A DNA stretch of 64,000 bases from CAZMXP01 sp964570285 (GTDB lineage Bacteria; Planctomycetota; PLA2), in assembly GCA_964570285.1 (NCBI GenBank), contig CAZMXP010000001.1, forward strand, positions 140,586-204,585, read 5' to 3'. Below the pieces are notes generated by a model. The model did no database searches and had not been told where the DNA came from. It worked only from the letters and a program-made list of their open reading frames with translations. Numbering within the stretch: position 1 is the stretch's first letter; each line of letters opens with the position of its first letter. Below, piece after piece: positions 1 to 8,231 of the stretch. A program made the position numbers and the translations under genes.

Positions 1-1825
1 CGACCTTGTGCATCTTCGCGTCGTAGAAGCCGTCGCGCAGCGCGGTCCACGCCTCGTCGAAGAGGTTGCCGAGCTCCTGCTTCAGGTCGACCTCGACGGT
101 GCCGACGAAGGGCACGCGCTCGCCGCCGCCGATCGACGTCGGGGCGGGCACGCGGAAGATGCCGTTGTTGTCGCCGCCGCGGTCGGCCGCGAAGAAGATC
201 GTGCTGCCGTCCGGGCTCCAGCAGGCCGTCGTGCCGTCGCGCGAGATCTGCATCGTCTGGCCCCCCTGCGCGCCGACGACGAAGAGGCCTCCGGACTGGC
301 CGGAGCCGGGCTGGAAGGACTCGAAGACGATCATGCGCCCGTCGGGAGAGAACGAGGGCACCTGGAAGAAGGCGGCGCCCTGCGTCACCTGCCGCACGCC
401 GCTGCCGTCGGCGTTCATCACGTAGATGTCCTGCGTGCCGCCGCGGCCGCTGTCGAAGACGATCAGCTGCCCGTCGGGGGACCAGCTCGGGTCGTCGTCG
501 GGGGCGGGCTCGCGCGTGAGCTGCGCCTCCTGCCCGCTCTCGAGGTGGATCGTCCAGATGTCCTTGTTGCCGTTGATCTCGCGGCAGAAGACGAGCCGCT
601 TGCCGTCCGGCGACCAGTTCTGGAAGAACTCGTCGGCGCGCGAGTTCGTGACCGCGCGCGTCTGCCCCGTGCGGAGTTCGAGGATGTAGATGTCGTTGTT
701 GCCGCTCTGGTTGCTGAAATAGGCGATGCGCTGCCCGTCGGGGCTCAGGCGCGGCCACTGGTCGTTCGCCGGGCCCTGCGTGACGCGGCGCGCGTTGCCG
801 CCGGCGCTCGGCATCGTCCAGATGTCGCCGCGCAGCGTGAACGCGAGCGTGCGGCCGTCGGCGCTCACGTGCACCTGCTCGCCGCCGCTCGTGATCGTGC
901 GCACCTCGACGCCGCTGTTGCGCACGTCGCTCTCGATGTTGATCTTGAGCGGCGTCGGCTTCTCCGCGGGCGCGGTCAGGTCGGCGGTGAAGAGCTGGCC
1001 CGCGAGCTCGAACACGGCGGTCCTGCGGTCGTAGGCGAGGCAGGGCCGCTGCAGGTCGTTGCCCTGGTACTTCGTCACCGCGGTGCGGGGGCCGCCCTCC
1101 GCCGGCATCGCGTAGAAGTTCGCGACGCCGTTCTCCTCGGCGACAAACCAGATCGTCTTGCCGTCGGCCGACCAGCAGGGGAAGCGCTCGTTGCCCGGCG
1201 TGCTCGTCAGCCGGCGCGGCGTGCCCCCCTTCGCGTCGACGACGTGGATGTCGTAGTTCGCCGAGCCCTGGTAGTTGTCCCAGTAGATGTCGTTGAAGCC
1301 GCGCACGTAGGCGATCTTCGTGCCGTCGGGGCTGTAGGCCGCCTCGCGCGCGCCGTCCCGCGTGATCCGGCGCGGCGTGCCGCCCTCGAGATCCACCTCG
1401 TAGAGGTCGGTGCGTCCGCCACCCGGGTCGCGGTTGCTCATGAAGAGGATGCGCTTGCCGTCCGGCGACCACTCGCAGAGGATCTCGACGCCCCCGTGGA
1501 AGGTGATCTGCTTCGGCAGGCCTCCCGCCATCGGCACGACGAAGAGGTCGTAGCCGCCGTTGCGCCTGCTCGAGAAGGCGACCGACTTGCCGTCGGGGCT
1601 GACGCGGCAGAGCGTGTCCTGGTCTTCGTGGATCGTCAGCCGGTCGGCGTTGCGGCTGCCGTCCGTCGGGGCGATCCAGAGATCGCCGCGGTAGCAGAAG
1701 ACCACCGACTTTCCATCGGGCGTGAGGCAGGGATAGCGAAGCCCCTTCGCGGCCGGCTCGGCGGCGCCCGCGAGCGCGGGCCAGAGAAGGAGGGCGGCGA
1801 GCGAGAGATAGCGTCTCAGGGTCAT
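1..1825 (-). CDS. Secreted PD40 beta-propeller protein, Tricorn-protease type (3' end cut by window)
   Basis: About 608 residues are visible, reading off the left edge. The ATG at 1825 is preceded by GGAG eight bases upstream and followed by a signal peptide (MTLRRYLSLAALLLWPALAG). The body is a series of PD40/WD40-like blades with recurring SPDGK/WSPDG motifs and xxDIYxxxxxGG strands, about twelve in two sets, as in the two N-terminal propellers of Tricorn and in TolB. The last visible residues (about 585-608, containing LFDEAWTALRDGFYD) match the beginning of the Tricorn C1 core, so PDZ and S41 peptidase domains probably follow outside the window. It is followed by a second gene of the same architecture upstream on the same strand (1930-5100), which suggests a tandem paralogous pair. 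A possible -10 (TACAAT, 1868-1873 on the minus strand) lies far enough upstream to give a 5' leader. Peptidase activity cannot be verified here. Confidence 0.85.
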   Translation of the reverse strand, partial: MTLRRYLSLAALLLWPALAGAAEPAAKGLRYPCLTPDGKSVVFCYRGDLWIAPTDGSRNADRLTIHEDQDTLCRVSPDGKSVAFSSRRNGGYDLFVVPMAGGLPKQITFHGGVEILCEWSPDGKRILFMSNRDPGGGRTDLYEVDLEGGTPRRITRDGAREAAYSPDGTKIAYVRGFNDIYWDNYQGSANYDIHVVDAKGGTPRRLTSTPGNERFPCWSADGKTIWFVAEENGVANFYAMPAEGGPRTAVTKYQGNDLQRPCLAYDRRTAVFELAGQLFTADLTAPAEKPTPLKINIESDVRNSGVEVRTITSGGEQVHVSADGRTLAFTLRGDIWTMPSAGGNARRVTQGPANDQWPRLSPDGQRIAYFSNQSGNNDIYILELRTGQTRAVTNSRADEFFQNWSPDGKRLVFCREINGNKDIWTIHLESGQEAQLTREPAPDDDPSWSPDGQLIVFDSGRGGTQDIYVMNADGSGVRQVTQGAAFFQVPSFSPDGRMIVFESFQPGSGQSGGLFVVGAQGGQTMQISRDGTTACWSPDGSTIFFAADRGGDNNGIFRVPAPTSIGGGERVPFVGTVEVDLKQELGNLFDEAWTALRDGFYDAKMHKV

Positions 1826-1929
1826 CGTCAGATCTCCGGGGGGCCCGGGGGGGTGGAAACCCGTCGATTGTAGGGCCATCGGGCCGATCGGCCAACCCGC
1901 CGCGCGGGCGATCCCTAACCCGATGCGCC

Positions 1930-4900
1930 CTAACGGGTTCCGAGCACGACCGCGACGGCCCGGTCGAGCTGGAGGTCGGGCCCCTCCGGCGCGAGGTCGA
2001 CGGGGAAGTCCGGCACGCAGCCGTTGAGTTCCATGTTCTGCCCGCTGCCGCGCAGGTACCAGCCGCGGAAGGGCAGCCGCAGGAACCCGAATCCCATGAT
2101 GCCCGTGCCGCCGGTCGAGATGACGCCGCCGGCGGTCGGCATGCCGACGATCCTGCCCCGGCCCAGCGTCTTGATCGCATGCGCGAAGATCTCCGCGTTC
2201 GAGAAGCTGTTCTGGTTGCAGAGCACGACGATCGGCTTGCTCCATCGCGCGTAGACGAGCCGGTCCTGCGGATACCCCCGCGCGCCGCCGCGCGGCACCG
2301 TATACGCGTGGTCGGGCTGGCAGAGCACCGTCAGCAGGTGGTCGGCGGTGAAGCCGCCCCCGTTGTCGCGCACATCGATGACGAGCGCCTCCTTGCCGCT
2401 GCCGACCCGGTAGATCTCCTCCTCGAACTGCGCGAAGCTGGGCCACATCATGCCGCGCACATGGAGGTAGCCCACGCGCCCGCCCGAGAGCTCCTCCGTG
2501 CGCGCGCGGTTGCGCTTCACCCACTCGTCGTAGGCGAGTCCGCGCGCGGCCCCGAAGGAGATCGGGCGCAGCGCGACGGTGCGCTCCGTGCCGTCGACGC
2601 CGCGGACATGCAGCACCACCTCCCGGTCCGGGTGTCCCGTGAAGCGCGCGTCGAGATCGAGCGCCGGGTCGAGGCGTTCCCCGTCGAGCGACAGCACGAC
2701 CTCCCCGACGAAGAGACGGCTCTTCTCCCGCGCCCCCGGACCCCCTTCCATCACGCTTCCGACCCGCAGCCCCGGCCCGACGAACCCCCGGTCCCACCGC
2801 ACGCCCAGGTGCGCCGTCTCCGCGGTCCACGGGGGCGCGTCCGCGCGGTCGCGCTCGTTGGTCCAGAAGCCGAGATGCGAGCCGTTGAGTTCGCCGAGCA
2901 TCATCGAGACCACCTGCGTCAACTCGCGCACCGTGAGGCTCTCCCCCGCGAGGTCGCGATACTTGCCGCGCACCGCGCTCCAGTCGACGCCGCCGAAGCT
3001 CCCGTCGTACCACCAGTCGCGCATGATCCGCCAGCACAGGTCGTAGGCGGCGCGGTGGCGCGCGCGCAGGTCGAACTCGCGCACGGCGCGGAACTCGAAG
3101 GTCTTCGCCTGGCCCGTCGCGGAGACCGACTCGGGCCGGCCGGCGCGCCGCCAGACGATCTGGTTCCCCTCGGCGAGCCAGCGTCCGCCCTCGCCGGCCG
3201 AGGCCACAAGCAACTTCGGCTTGTGGTCATCGGGGGGCTCCACCGTGTAGAGGCCGTCGCGCCCGTCGATGACGGCGCGGAACGCGAGCTTCTTGCTGTC
3301 GGGGGACCAGAAAGGGACCGTCGATGTCTCGTCGGGCAGCACGATGCGCCGGATGCGCTCCTCGATGGAGGCGAAGTCGATGACCACCTCCACCGGCTTC
3401 GGCGGCTCCTTCTTCGCCTCCTTCGCTTCCTTCGCTTCCTTCGTTTCCTTCGCTTCCTTCGTTTCGGGGGGGCCCGGGGGCTTGCGCCCCTTCATCGTCT
3501 CGAGCGCCTTCTCCAACGTACGGTCCCGGGCGCTGTTGTCGTCATCCGCCTTGCGGAGCCAGACGAAGTGCAGGCTGCTCTCGCGATCGTGGCGGCGGCC
3601 GGTGAAGGCGAGCATCTTCCCGTCCGGCGACCAGACCGGGTTGCTCTCCCAGTCGGGGCGGCGCGAGATGTTCCACGCGGCGCCGCTGCCGTCGGCCGCG
3701 CGGATCCAGATGTCGCGGTTGAAGTCGCTGTCCTCGATCGCGTAGGCGACCCACTTGCCGTCGGGGGAGAACTGGTAGTCGGGCTCGTTCCACGACGAGA
3801 AGACCTCGCGCAGGTCCTTGCCGTTCTGGTCCATCGTCCAGAGGTCGCCGCGCAGGTTCGTGAAGGCGATGCGGCCGCCGGGCACGAATCGGGGCGCGCC
3901 CTCCGGCTGCGGGTCGTCGGTGAGACGCTCCAGCTTGAACTCGCGGTTCTGCCACCAGTGGAGCTTCTCGTCCCCGCGCCGCGCGCGCCAGAGGTCGGGC
4001 TGGCCGCCGAGGTCGCTCGAGAAGAGGATCGAGCCGTGGTCGGGCGCGAAGACCGGCCCGCGCTCCTCCTCCGGCGAGTCGGTGATGCGCCGCGGCTCGC
4101 GCAGTTCGGTGTCCATCACCCAGAGGTCGCCGCCGGCGATCAGCGCGATCTCGCGGCCGTCCTCGCTGAAGGCGACCTCCGTCGCGGTCGTCAGCAGCTC
4201 CCGGCGCGTGGGCGGCAGCACCTCGTCGCCGCCGCGCCGGATCGAGAGGCGCTGCGGCTTGGCGCCCGGGCGCAACTCGAGCCGGTAGAGGTCGGCGAGG
4301 CGCCGGAAGACGACGACCGACCCGTCGGCCGAGATCGCGGGCCAGAGCACCCCATCCTGCTCGAAGGCGGTCAGCCGGTCGCGCTCCCCGGTGTCGAGAT
4401 CGAGTTGCCAGAGGTCGCGCACCCCCTTCTCCTCGCGCACGAAGAGCAGGCGGCGCCCGTCCGGCAGCCAGAGCGGCCAGCGCTCCTCGGCGGCACCCGT
4501 CGAGAGGCGCCGGAAGGAGTGCGCCGCGCTGTCGAAGAGCCAGAGTTGCGCCGCCTGCGACCCGACATACCCCTTGCGCCACCAGGCGACCCCCTCGCGC
4601 ACGAAGAGGATCTGCCGCCCGTCGGGGGAGACGTTCGCCTCCTCCCCCGCGTCGTCGAAGAGCAGCACCGGTGCGCTGCCGTCCAGCCTCTTCAGGAAGT
4701 TGCGGCCCGCATCGCGCCACGAGTGGTCACGCAGGCCGTGGATCAGCAGCGCCGCGTTGCCCGGGAACCAGTCCTGCCCCCGCGCCCCCTCGCTATGGAA
4801 GGTCACCTGCGTCGCCGCGCCGCCTGCGGCGTCCATCCAGTAGACCTGCATCACCCCCGACCGGTCGCTCGTGAAGGCGATGCGCCTGCCGTCGGGGGAG

Positions 4901-5100
4901 AAGCGCGGCAGCGTGTCCCGGGCCGGGTGGAGCGTGACGCGCCGCGCCTCGCCGCCCTCGGCGGGCACGCTCCAGATGTCGTCGCGCCACGAGAAGAGCA
5001 GCGTCTTGCCGTCGGGGCTCAGCGCCGGCGCCTCGGCGAGCCGGATCTCCTCCGCCCGCGCCAGCGCGCAAAGCAACAGAATCGCAACGAGTGCCCTCAC
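1930..5100 (-). CDS. Secreted Tricorn-like S41 peptidase (PD40 propellers, PDZ, protease core)
   Basis: 1056 residues, close to archaeal Tricorn length. A GTG start encodes a signal peptide (MRALVAILLLCALARA). Residues 20-540 are PD40 propeller blades (SPDGK, SPDGR, APDHG repeats). Residues about 543-565 are a low-complexity Lys-Glu-Ala/Thr linker. The Tricorn C1 helical core is near 690-720, a PDZ domain about 755-840, and the S41 domain follows. The Tricorn catalytic set can be placed: Ser741-His742 in GSHLG, nucleophile Ser967 in NSFSNAEIF, and Glu1024 in MELNG. This supports an active periplasmic or exported oligopeptidase. There is no Shine-Dalgarno; TAGAGT lies nine bases before the GTG. 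It lies 104 bp before the next gene of the same type, so the two may be co-expressed. Confidence 0.93.
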   Translation of the reverse strand: MRALVAILLLCALARAEEIRLAEAPALSPDGKTLLFSWRDDIWSVPAEGGEARRVTLHPARDTLPRFSPDGRRIAFTSDRSGVMQVYWMDAAGGAATQVTFHSEGARGQDWFPGNAALLIHGLRDHSWRDAGRNFLKRLDGSAPVLLFDDAGEEANVSPDGRQILFVREGVAWWRKGYVGSQAAQLWLFDSAAHSFRRLSTGAAEERWPLWLPDGRRLLFVREEKGVRDLWQLDLDTGERDRLTAFEQDGVLWPAISADGSVVVFRRLADLYRLELRPGAKPQRLSIRRGGDEVLPPTRRELLTTATEVAFSEDGREIALIAGGDLWVMDTELREPRRITDSPEEERGPVFAPDHGSILFSSDLGGQPDLWRARRGDEKLHWWQNREFKLERLTDDPQPEGAPRFVPGGRIAFTNLRGDLWTMDQNGKDLREVFSSWNEPDYQFSPDGKWVAYAIEDSDFNRDIWIRAADGSGAAWNISRRPDWESNPVWSPDGKMLAFTGRRHDRESSLHFVWLRKADDDNSARDRTLEKALETMKGRKPPGPPETKEAKETKEAKEAKEAKKEPPKPVEVVIDFASIEERIRRIVLPDETSTVPFWSPDSKKLAFRAVIDGRDGLYTVEPPDDHKPKLLVASAGEGGRWLAEGNQIVWRRAGRPESVSATGQAKTFEFRAVREFDLRARHRAAYDLCWRIMRDWWYDGSFGGVDWSAVRGKYRDLAGESLTVRELTQVVSMMLGELNGSHLGFWTNERDRADAPPWTAETAHLGVRWDRGFVGPGLRVGSVMEGGPGAREKSRLFVGEVVLSLDGERLDPALDLDARFTGHPDREVVLHVRGVDGTERTVALRPISFGAARGLAYDEWVKRNRARTEELSGGRVGYLHVRGMMWPSFAQFEEEIYRVGSGKEALVIDVRDNGGGFTADHLLTVLCQPDHAYTVPRGGARGYPQDRLVYARWSKPIVVLCNQNSFSNAEIFAHAIKTLGRGRIVGMPTAGGVISTGGTGIMGFGFLRLPFRGWYLRGSGQNMELNGCVPDFPVDLAPEGPDLQLDRAVAVVLGTR

Positions 5101-5470
5101 GGGGCGGAGACTCTAACACGGCGCGTCCGGTGGGCGCGCGGCAAGTAGGAACAGCACAGAGACGCAGCGCGGCTTGACGCCGCAACCAAATCAGCGACGG
5201 CCGAAGGCCGCGCTGCGCTTAGTGAGGAGCTGCGCGATCCGGGTGACGCGCACGAGGCGGAGGGCTACGTGCGTTCCTCTCCCGCCGCAGAGGATGGCTG
5301 CGATGCGGCCAGAGTGGCTCGGTTCCCGGCGACGTACGAGGGCAGCAGCAGAATTGGCGCAGGGAGCGCGAAGTCTGCGGGTTAGTAGTACAGAGGCACA
5401 GAGCCGAGGTGAGGCGCGCACGGAGGATGGGGTGGTCGAGGAACTCCCGCGACGCGGGATGCGCGCTGCG

Positions 5471-5735
5471 CGACGAGCGGGACCGAATCCCGAAGGGTGT
5501 TCGGGTCTAAGGGGCCAACGCGTTCGGAGGCGCGCGAGGATGTTGCCGCGCGCGCCTTTCAGGATGCGCCGGACCACAGCCTTCGTCTCGAGCTAGGTAG
5601 AAGGAACCCAGGGAACTAGGAACCGAGGAAGGGGCGGACTCGATCCATCCGAGTCCCGGAACGCTCCCCCTTGCTCTCATGGGTTCCTCCCTTCCTGGGT
5701 TCCTTATCAAATCCGATACCCTCGGCCCTGATCGC
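5471..5735 (+). repeat. Interspersed repeat, copy 1 (modules D+B)
   Basis: About 265 bp that recurs in the same orientation at 44221-44505 with long identical blocks, for example GGTGTTCGGGTCT, GGACCACAGCCTTCGTCT, GAGGAAGGGGCGGA and ATCAAATCCGA. Part of it recurs inverted at 29503-29547 and 63221-63346. The 3' half is itself an inverted repeat: AAGGAACCCAGGGAA (5601 onward) pairs with TTCCTGGGTTCCTT (5692-5705). No coding function is visible. Confidence 0.8.
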
Positions 5736-5790
5736 TCGTACTCCTTGCCCGCAGAGTCCTCGCCGCTTGCGCGAAGCCCGACCAGCCACT

Positions 5791-5905
5791 GAATTCGAGC
5801 GGGGAGAACGAAAACCACGGAGACGCGAAGGCACGAAGAAGCCCCCGCAACCCGGTGCGCGCGCTGCGCCTCTGTGTCCCTGTGTCTCTGTGCTACGTCC
5901 TGCGA
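5791..5905 (-). repeat. Interspersed hairpin repeat, module C copy 1
   Basis: Shares with 29611-29738 and 63414-63540 (both on the opposite strand) the order TTCGAGCG, AGAACGAAAACCA, GCGAAGGCAC and a CCCGCAACCCGGTGCGCG core. One arm has the ACCACGNAG...CGCGAAGGCAC sequence. Here the other arm has been replaced by a CTCTGTG-type arm, so this copy is chimaeric compared with the other two. Confidence 0.7.
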
Positions 5906-5914
5906 GCGTTCCCG

Positions 5915-7126
5915 CTAGCCGAGCACCCGCTGCAGCGCATCGAGAGCGAGGTCGAGTTCGTCGCGGCTGATGACCAGCGGCGGCGCGAGGCGGAGCGTGT
6001 GGACGTGCGTCTCCTTGACGAGCACGCCTTCGCGCTGGAGCGCCTCGCTGAAGCGGCGGGCGCCGCCCGCCGACGGCTTGAGTTCGATGCCTGCCCAGAG
6101 GCCCGCGCAGCGGACCTCCTTCACATGGGGGGACTTCAGCGCGCGCAGCCGCGCCTCGAGGTGGCGGCCCAGTTCCGCCGCCCGCTCGATGAGCCCTTCG
6201 TCGATCAGCACGTCGAGGGCCGCCTCCGCAACGGCGCACGCGAGCGGGTTGCCGCCGTAGGTCGAGCCGTGGCTGCCCGGGTCGAAGACGCCCATGAGTT
6301 CATCGTCGGCGAGAAAGGCCGAGACCGGATAGAGGCCGCCGCTGAGCGCCTTGCCGATCGCGACGCCGTCGGCGCGGATGCCCGCCTGCGTGTGCGCGAA
6401 GAGCGATCCCGTGCGCCCGAGTCCGGACTGGATCTCGTCGCAGACGAGCATCACGTTGCGCTCGTCGCAGAGGCTGCGCAGGCGCTTCAGGAAGCCGGGC
6501 GGCGGGATCAGCACGCCCCCCTCGCCCTGGATCGGCTCGACGAGGATGCCGACCGTGTTCGGGCCGATCGCCTTCGCCACGGCGTCGGCGTCGCCGTAGG
6601 GGAGGATGCGGAACCCGGGCGTGTAGGGCCCGTACCCGCCGCGCGACCCCGGGTCGGTCGAGAAGCTGATGATCGTCGTCGTGCGGCCGTGGAAGTTGCC
6701 GTCGAAGACGAGGATCTCCGCCTGCCCCTCGGGCACCCCTTTCCTCATGTAGCCCCAGCGGCGCATCGCCTTGATCGCCGTCTCCACCGCCTCCGCGCCG
6801 GCGTTCATCATCAGCACCTTCTCGTAGCCCGAGAGGTCCGAGAGCTTCTTGCAGAAGGGGCCGAAGCGGTCGTTGCGGAACGCGCGCGAGGTGAGCGCGA
6901 GCCGCTGCGCCTGCTCCGAGAGCGCGGCGACGATGCGCGGGTGGTTGTGGCCCTGGTTCACGGCGCCGTACGCGGCGAGGAAGTCGAGGTATTTCCTGCC
7001 GTCGATGTCCCACACCCAGACCCCCTCGGCGCGTTCGAGCACGACGCTGAGCGGGTGGTAGTTGTGCGCGCTGTACTTCTCTTCGAGCTGGACGTGCGTG
7101 TTGCCGGCGGAGGTGGTCTGGCCCAT
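5915..7126 (-). CDS. rocD: Ornithine aminotransferase (class III PLP transaminase)
   Basis: 403 residues, the usual length for RocD/OAT, which converts ornithine and 2-oxoglutarate to glutamate semialdehyde and glutamate in arginine/proline metabolism. The N-terminus has the OAT-typical sequence EKYSAHNYHPL and VWDIDGRKYLDFL. The PLP pocket is clear: MMNAGAEAVETAIK near 110, the aspartate in CDEIQSGLGRTG, and Schiff-base Lys259 in IGKALSGG. HGSTYGGNPLAC follows as in the family. Cytoplasmic, no signal peptide. It begins 4 bp after the metallophosphoesterase stop codon on the same strand, so the two are probably co-transcribed. No Shine-Dalgarno; a TAGAGT hexamer is 6 bp upstream but overlaps the neighbour's last codons and may be chance. 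Confidence 0.93.
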   Translation of the reverse strand: MGQTTSAGNTHVQLEEKYSAHNYHPLSVVLERAEGVWVWDIDGRKYLDFLAAYGAVNQGHNHPRIVAALSEQAQRLALTSRAFRNDRFGPFCKKLSDLSGYEKVLMMNAGAEAVETAIKAMRRWGYMRKGVPEGQAEILVFDGNFHGRTTTIISFSTDPGSRGGYGPYTPGFRILPYGDADAVAKAIGPNTVGILVEPIQGEGGVLIPPPGFLKRLRSLCDERNVMLVCDEIQSGLGRTGSLFAHTQAGIRADGVAIGKALSGGLYPVSAFLADDELMGVFDPGSHGSTYGGNPLACAVAEAALDVLIDEGLIERAAELGRHLEARLRALKSPHVKEVRCAGLWAGIELKPSAGGARRFSEALQREGVLVKETHVHTLRLAPPLVISRDELDLALDALQRVLG

Positions 7127-7130
7127 GCGC

Positions 7131-8210
7131 CTACTCTACCGCACGAAGGGTCAGGATCGGCACCTCCGCCGGCGCGTGCACGCGCAGCGGAAACCAGTTG
7201 CCGACGCCGTTGCTGACCACCAGCGTGCTCTCCCCGCGCCGGTAGGGCCCCGACCAGTACCGGTAGAGCACCGGCCCGGCGCCGAGCGCCTCGTTCAGCA
7301 TCAGCAGCCCTCCATGGGTGTGGCCCGCCAGCACGAGCGGGAAGTCCTGCAACTCGTCCCACGCGTGCGGGTGGTGCGCGAGCACGATCGGGAACGCGTC
7401 CGGGTCGCGCAGCGAGCGCAGCGTCGAGGCGTCCCCGCGCCAGTCGAGGCCGAGCAGCTGCACCGGCCGCTCCCGCACGCGCACCGTCTCCGCCTCGTCG
7501 ACGAGCAGCGGCAGCCCCTCCCCCCGGGCCCCCCTCAGGAACCCCTCGCGGCTGTCGATCAGGTCGTGGTTGCCGACACACATCTGCAGCGCCGTGCGAG
7601 GCACGAGGCGCCGCACCGCGTCGGCCGCCCGCGGCAGGTCGACGAGCGAGAGGTCGATCAGGTCGCCACTCAGCAGCACGAGATCGGGGCGGGCTCCATT
7701 GACGAGCGCCACCATCTCGTCGAGCGCCTCGGGCCGCGTGAACTTCCCGACGTGCACGTCGCTCACGTGCGCGACGGTCACCCCGTCGAGGTCGCGCGGC
7801 AGCCCCGGGATCGGCAGTTCGAGGTCGCGACGCCGCAGGTGCGTCTCGCGCCGCAGCGCGAGCACCGTCAGTGCCGCCGTCGCCACCGGCGGCGCCGCGA
7901 GCAGGAAGCGCCGCCGCGACGGATCGAAGCGCAAGGCGCGGCCGCCGAGCGCGAGAAGGCCCGAGATCGGCAGGATCAGCAGGTGCCAGAGATAGACCGA
8001 CGCGAGATAGGGCACCGGCAGCCACAGGTGCGACCGGCGCGCCGTGGACGGGAAGAGGAGGATCCACGCGACCTGCGCGAGCATGCCGGCCATGAACAGG
8101 CCGAGCAGCCACCTCCCCCACCGCACGCCCCTGAGCCTTCCGTGCGCCCACCGCCACCAGAGAAGGTCGGGCAGCACGAGGAACCCCAGGATGAAGAACG
8201 AGAAGGACAC
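7131..8210 (-). CDS. Membrane-anchored metallophosphoesterase
   Basis: 359 residues from a GTG at 8210. The first 130 residues contain about four hydrophobic helices (FFILGFLVLPDLLWW, WLLGLFMAGMLAQVAWILLF and two more), then a calcineurin-like phosphoesterase domain. The metal-binding series is complete: DVHVG, GDLID, GNHD, a downstream HHPH and GHTHGG. This resembles the YkuE/LpxG-type membrane phosphoesterases, whose substrates are often lipid-linked (inference). The start is chosen because TATACT lies eight bases before the GTG and there is no other start near the first helix. It is divergent from the gene at 8232 with only 21 bp between start codons. It is followed within 4 bp by rocD. 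Confidence 0.85.
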   Translation of the reverse strand: MSFSFFILGFLVLPDLLWWRWAHGRLRGVRWGRWLLGLFMAGMLAQVAWILLFPSTARRSHLWLPVPYLASVYLWHLLILPISGLLALGGRALRFDPSRRRFLLAAPPVATAALTVLALRRETHLRRRDLELPIPGLPRDLDGVTVAHVSDVHVGKFTRPEALDEMVALVNGARPDLVLLSGDLIDLSLVDLPRAADAVRRLVPRTALQMCVGNHDLIDSREGFLRGARGEGLPLLVDEAETVRVRERPVQLLGLDWRGDASTLRSLRDPDAFPIVLAHHPHAWDELQDFPLVLAGHTHGGLLMLNEALGAGPVLYRYWSGPYRRGESTLVVSNGVGNWFPLRVHAPAEVPILTLRAVE

Positions 8211-8231
8211 CGGCCGCGAGTATAGGGGAGA
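8211..8231. promoter_or_regulatory. Shared divergent promoter, 21 bp
   Basis: The entire space between two opposite start codons. A single TATA core (8221-8224) reads as TATACT on the minus strand, eight bases before GTG 8210, and as TATAGG on the plus strand, five bases before ATG 8232. No room exists for ordinary 5' leaders on both sides. Confidence 0.55.

Larger units (their letters stand above)
5101..5914. other. Long non-coding region rich in decayed inverted repeats
   Basis: 814 bp without a credible gene; open frames here have no start signals, no recognisable domain and codon use unlike the neighbours. The first part (5141-5190) has ACAGAGACGCAG followed by a GC-rich segment (CGGCTTGACGCCGCAACC) that recurs at 29554-29573. 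At 5388-5400 there is another ACAGAGGCACAGAG unit, and at 5866-5895 the inverted counterpart CTCTGTGTCCCTGTGTCTCTGTG. Two longer repeat modules are annotated separately at 5471-5735 and 5791-5905. Confidence 0.7.

Noticed and set aside
8..1873. Long plus-strand open frame opposite the first PD40 gene
   Set aside because: Antisense frame opened by high G+C codon bias; translation is Ala/Arg/Val-rich with no domain, while the minus strand encodes clear propeller repeats. The same applies to the long antisense frames opposite nearly all genes here.
5174..5818. Open frames in the 5.1-5.9 kb intergenic region
   Set aside because: They run through repeat modules, have no start signal and no similarity to protein families; parallel frames in the other repeat copies are broken.
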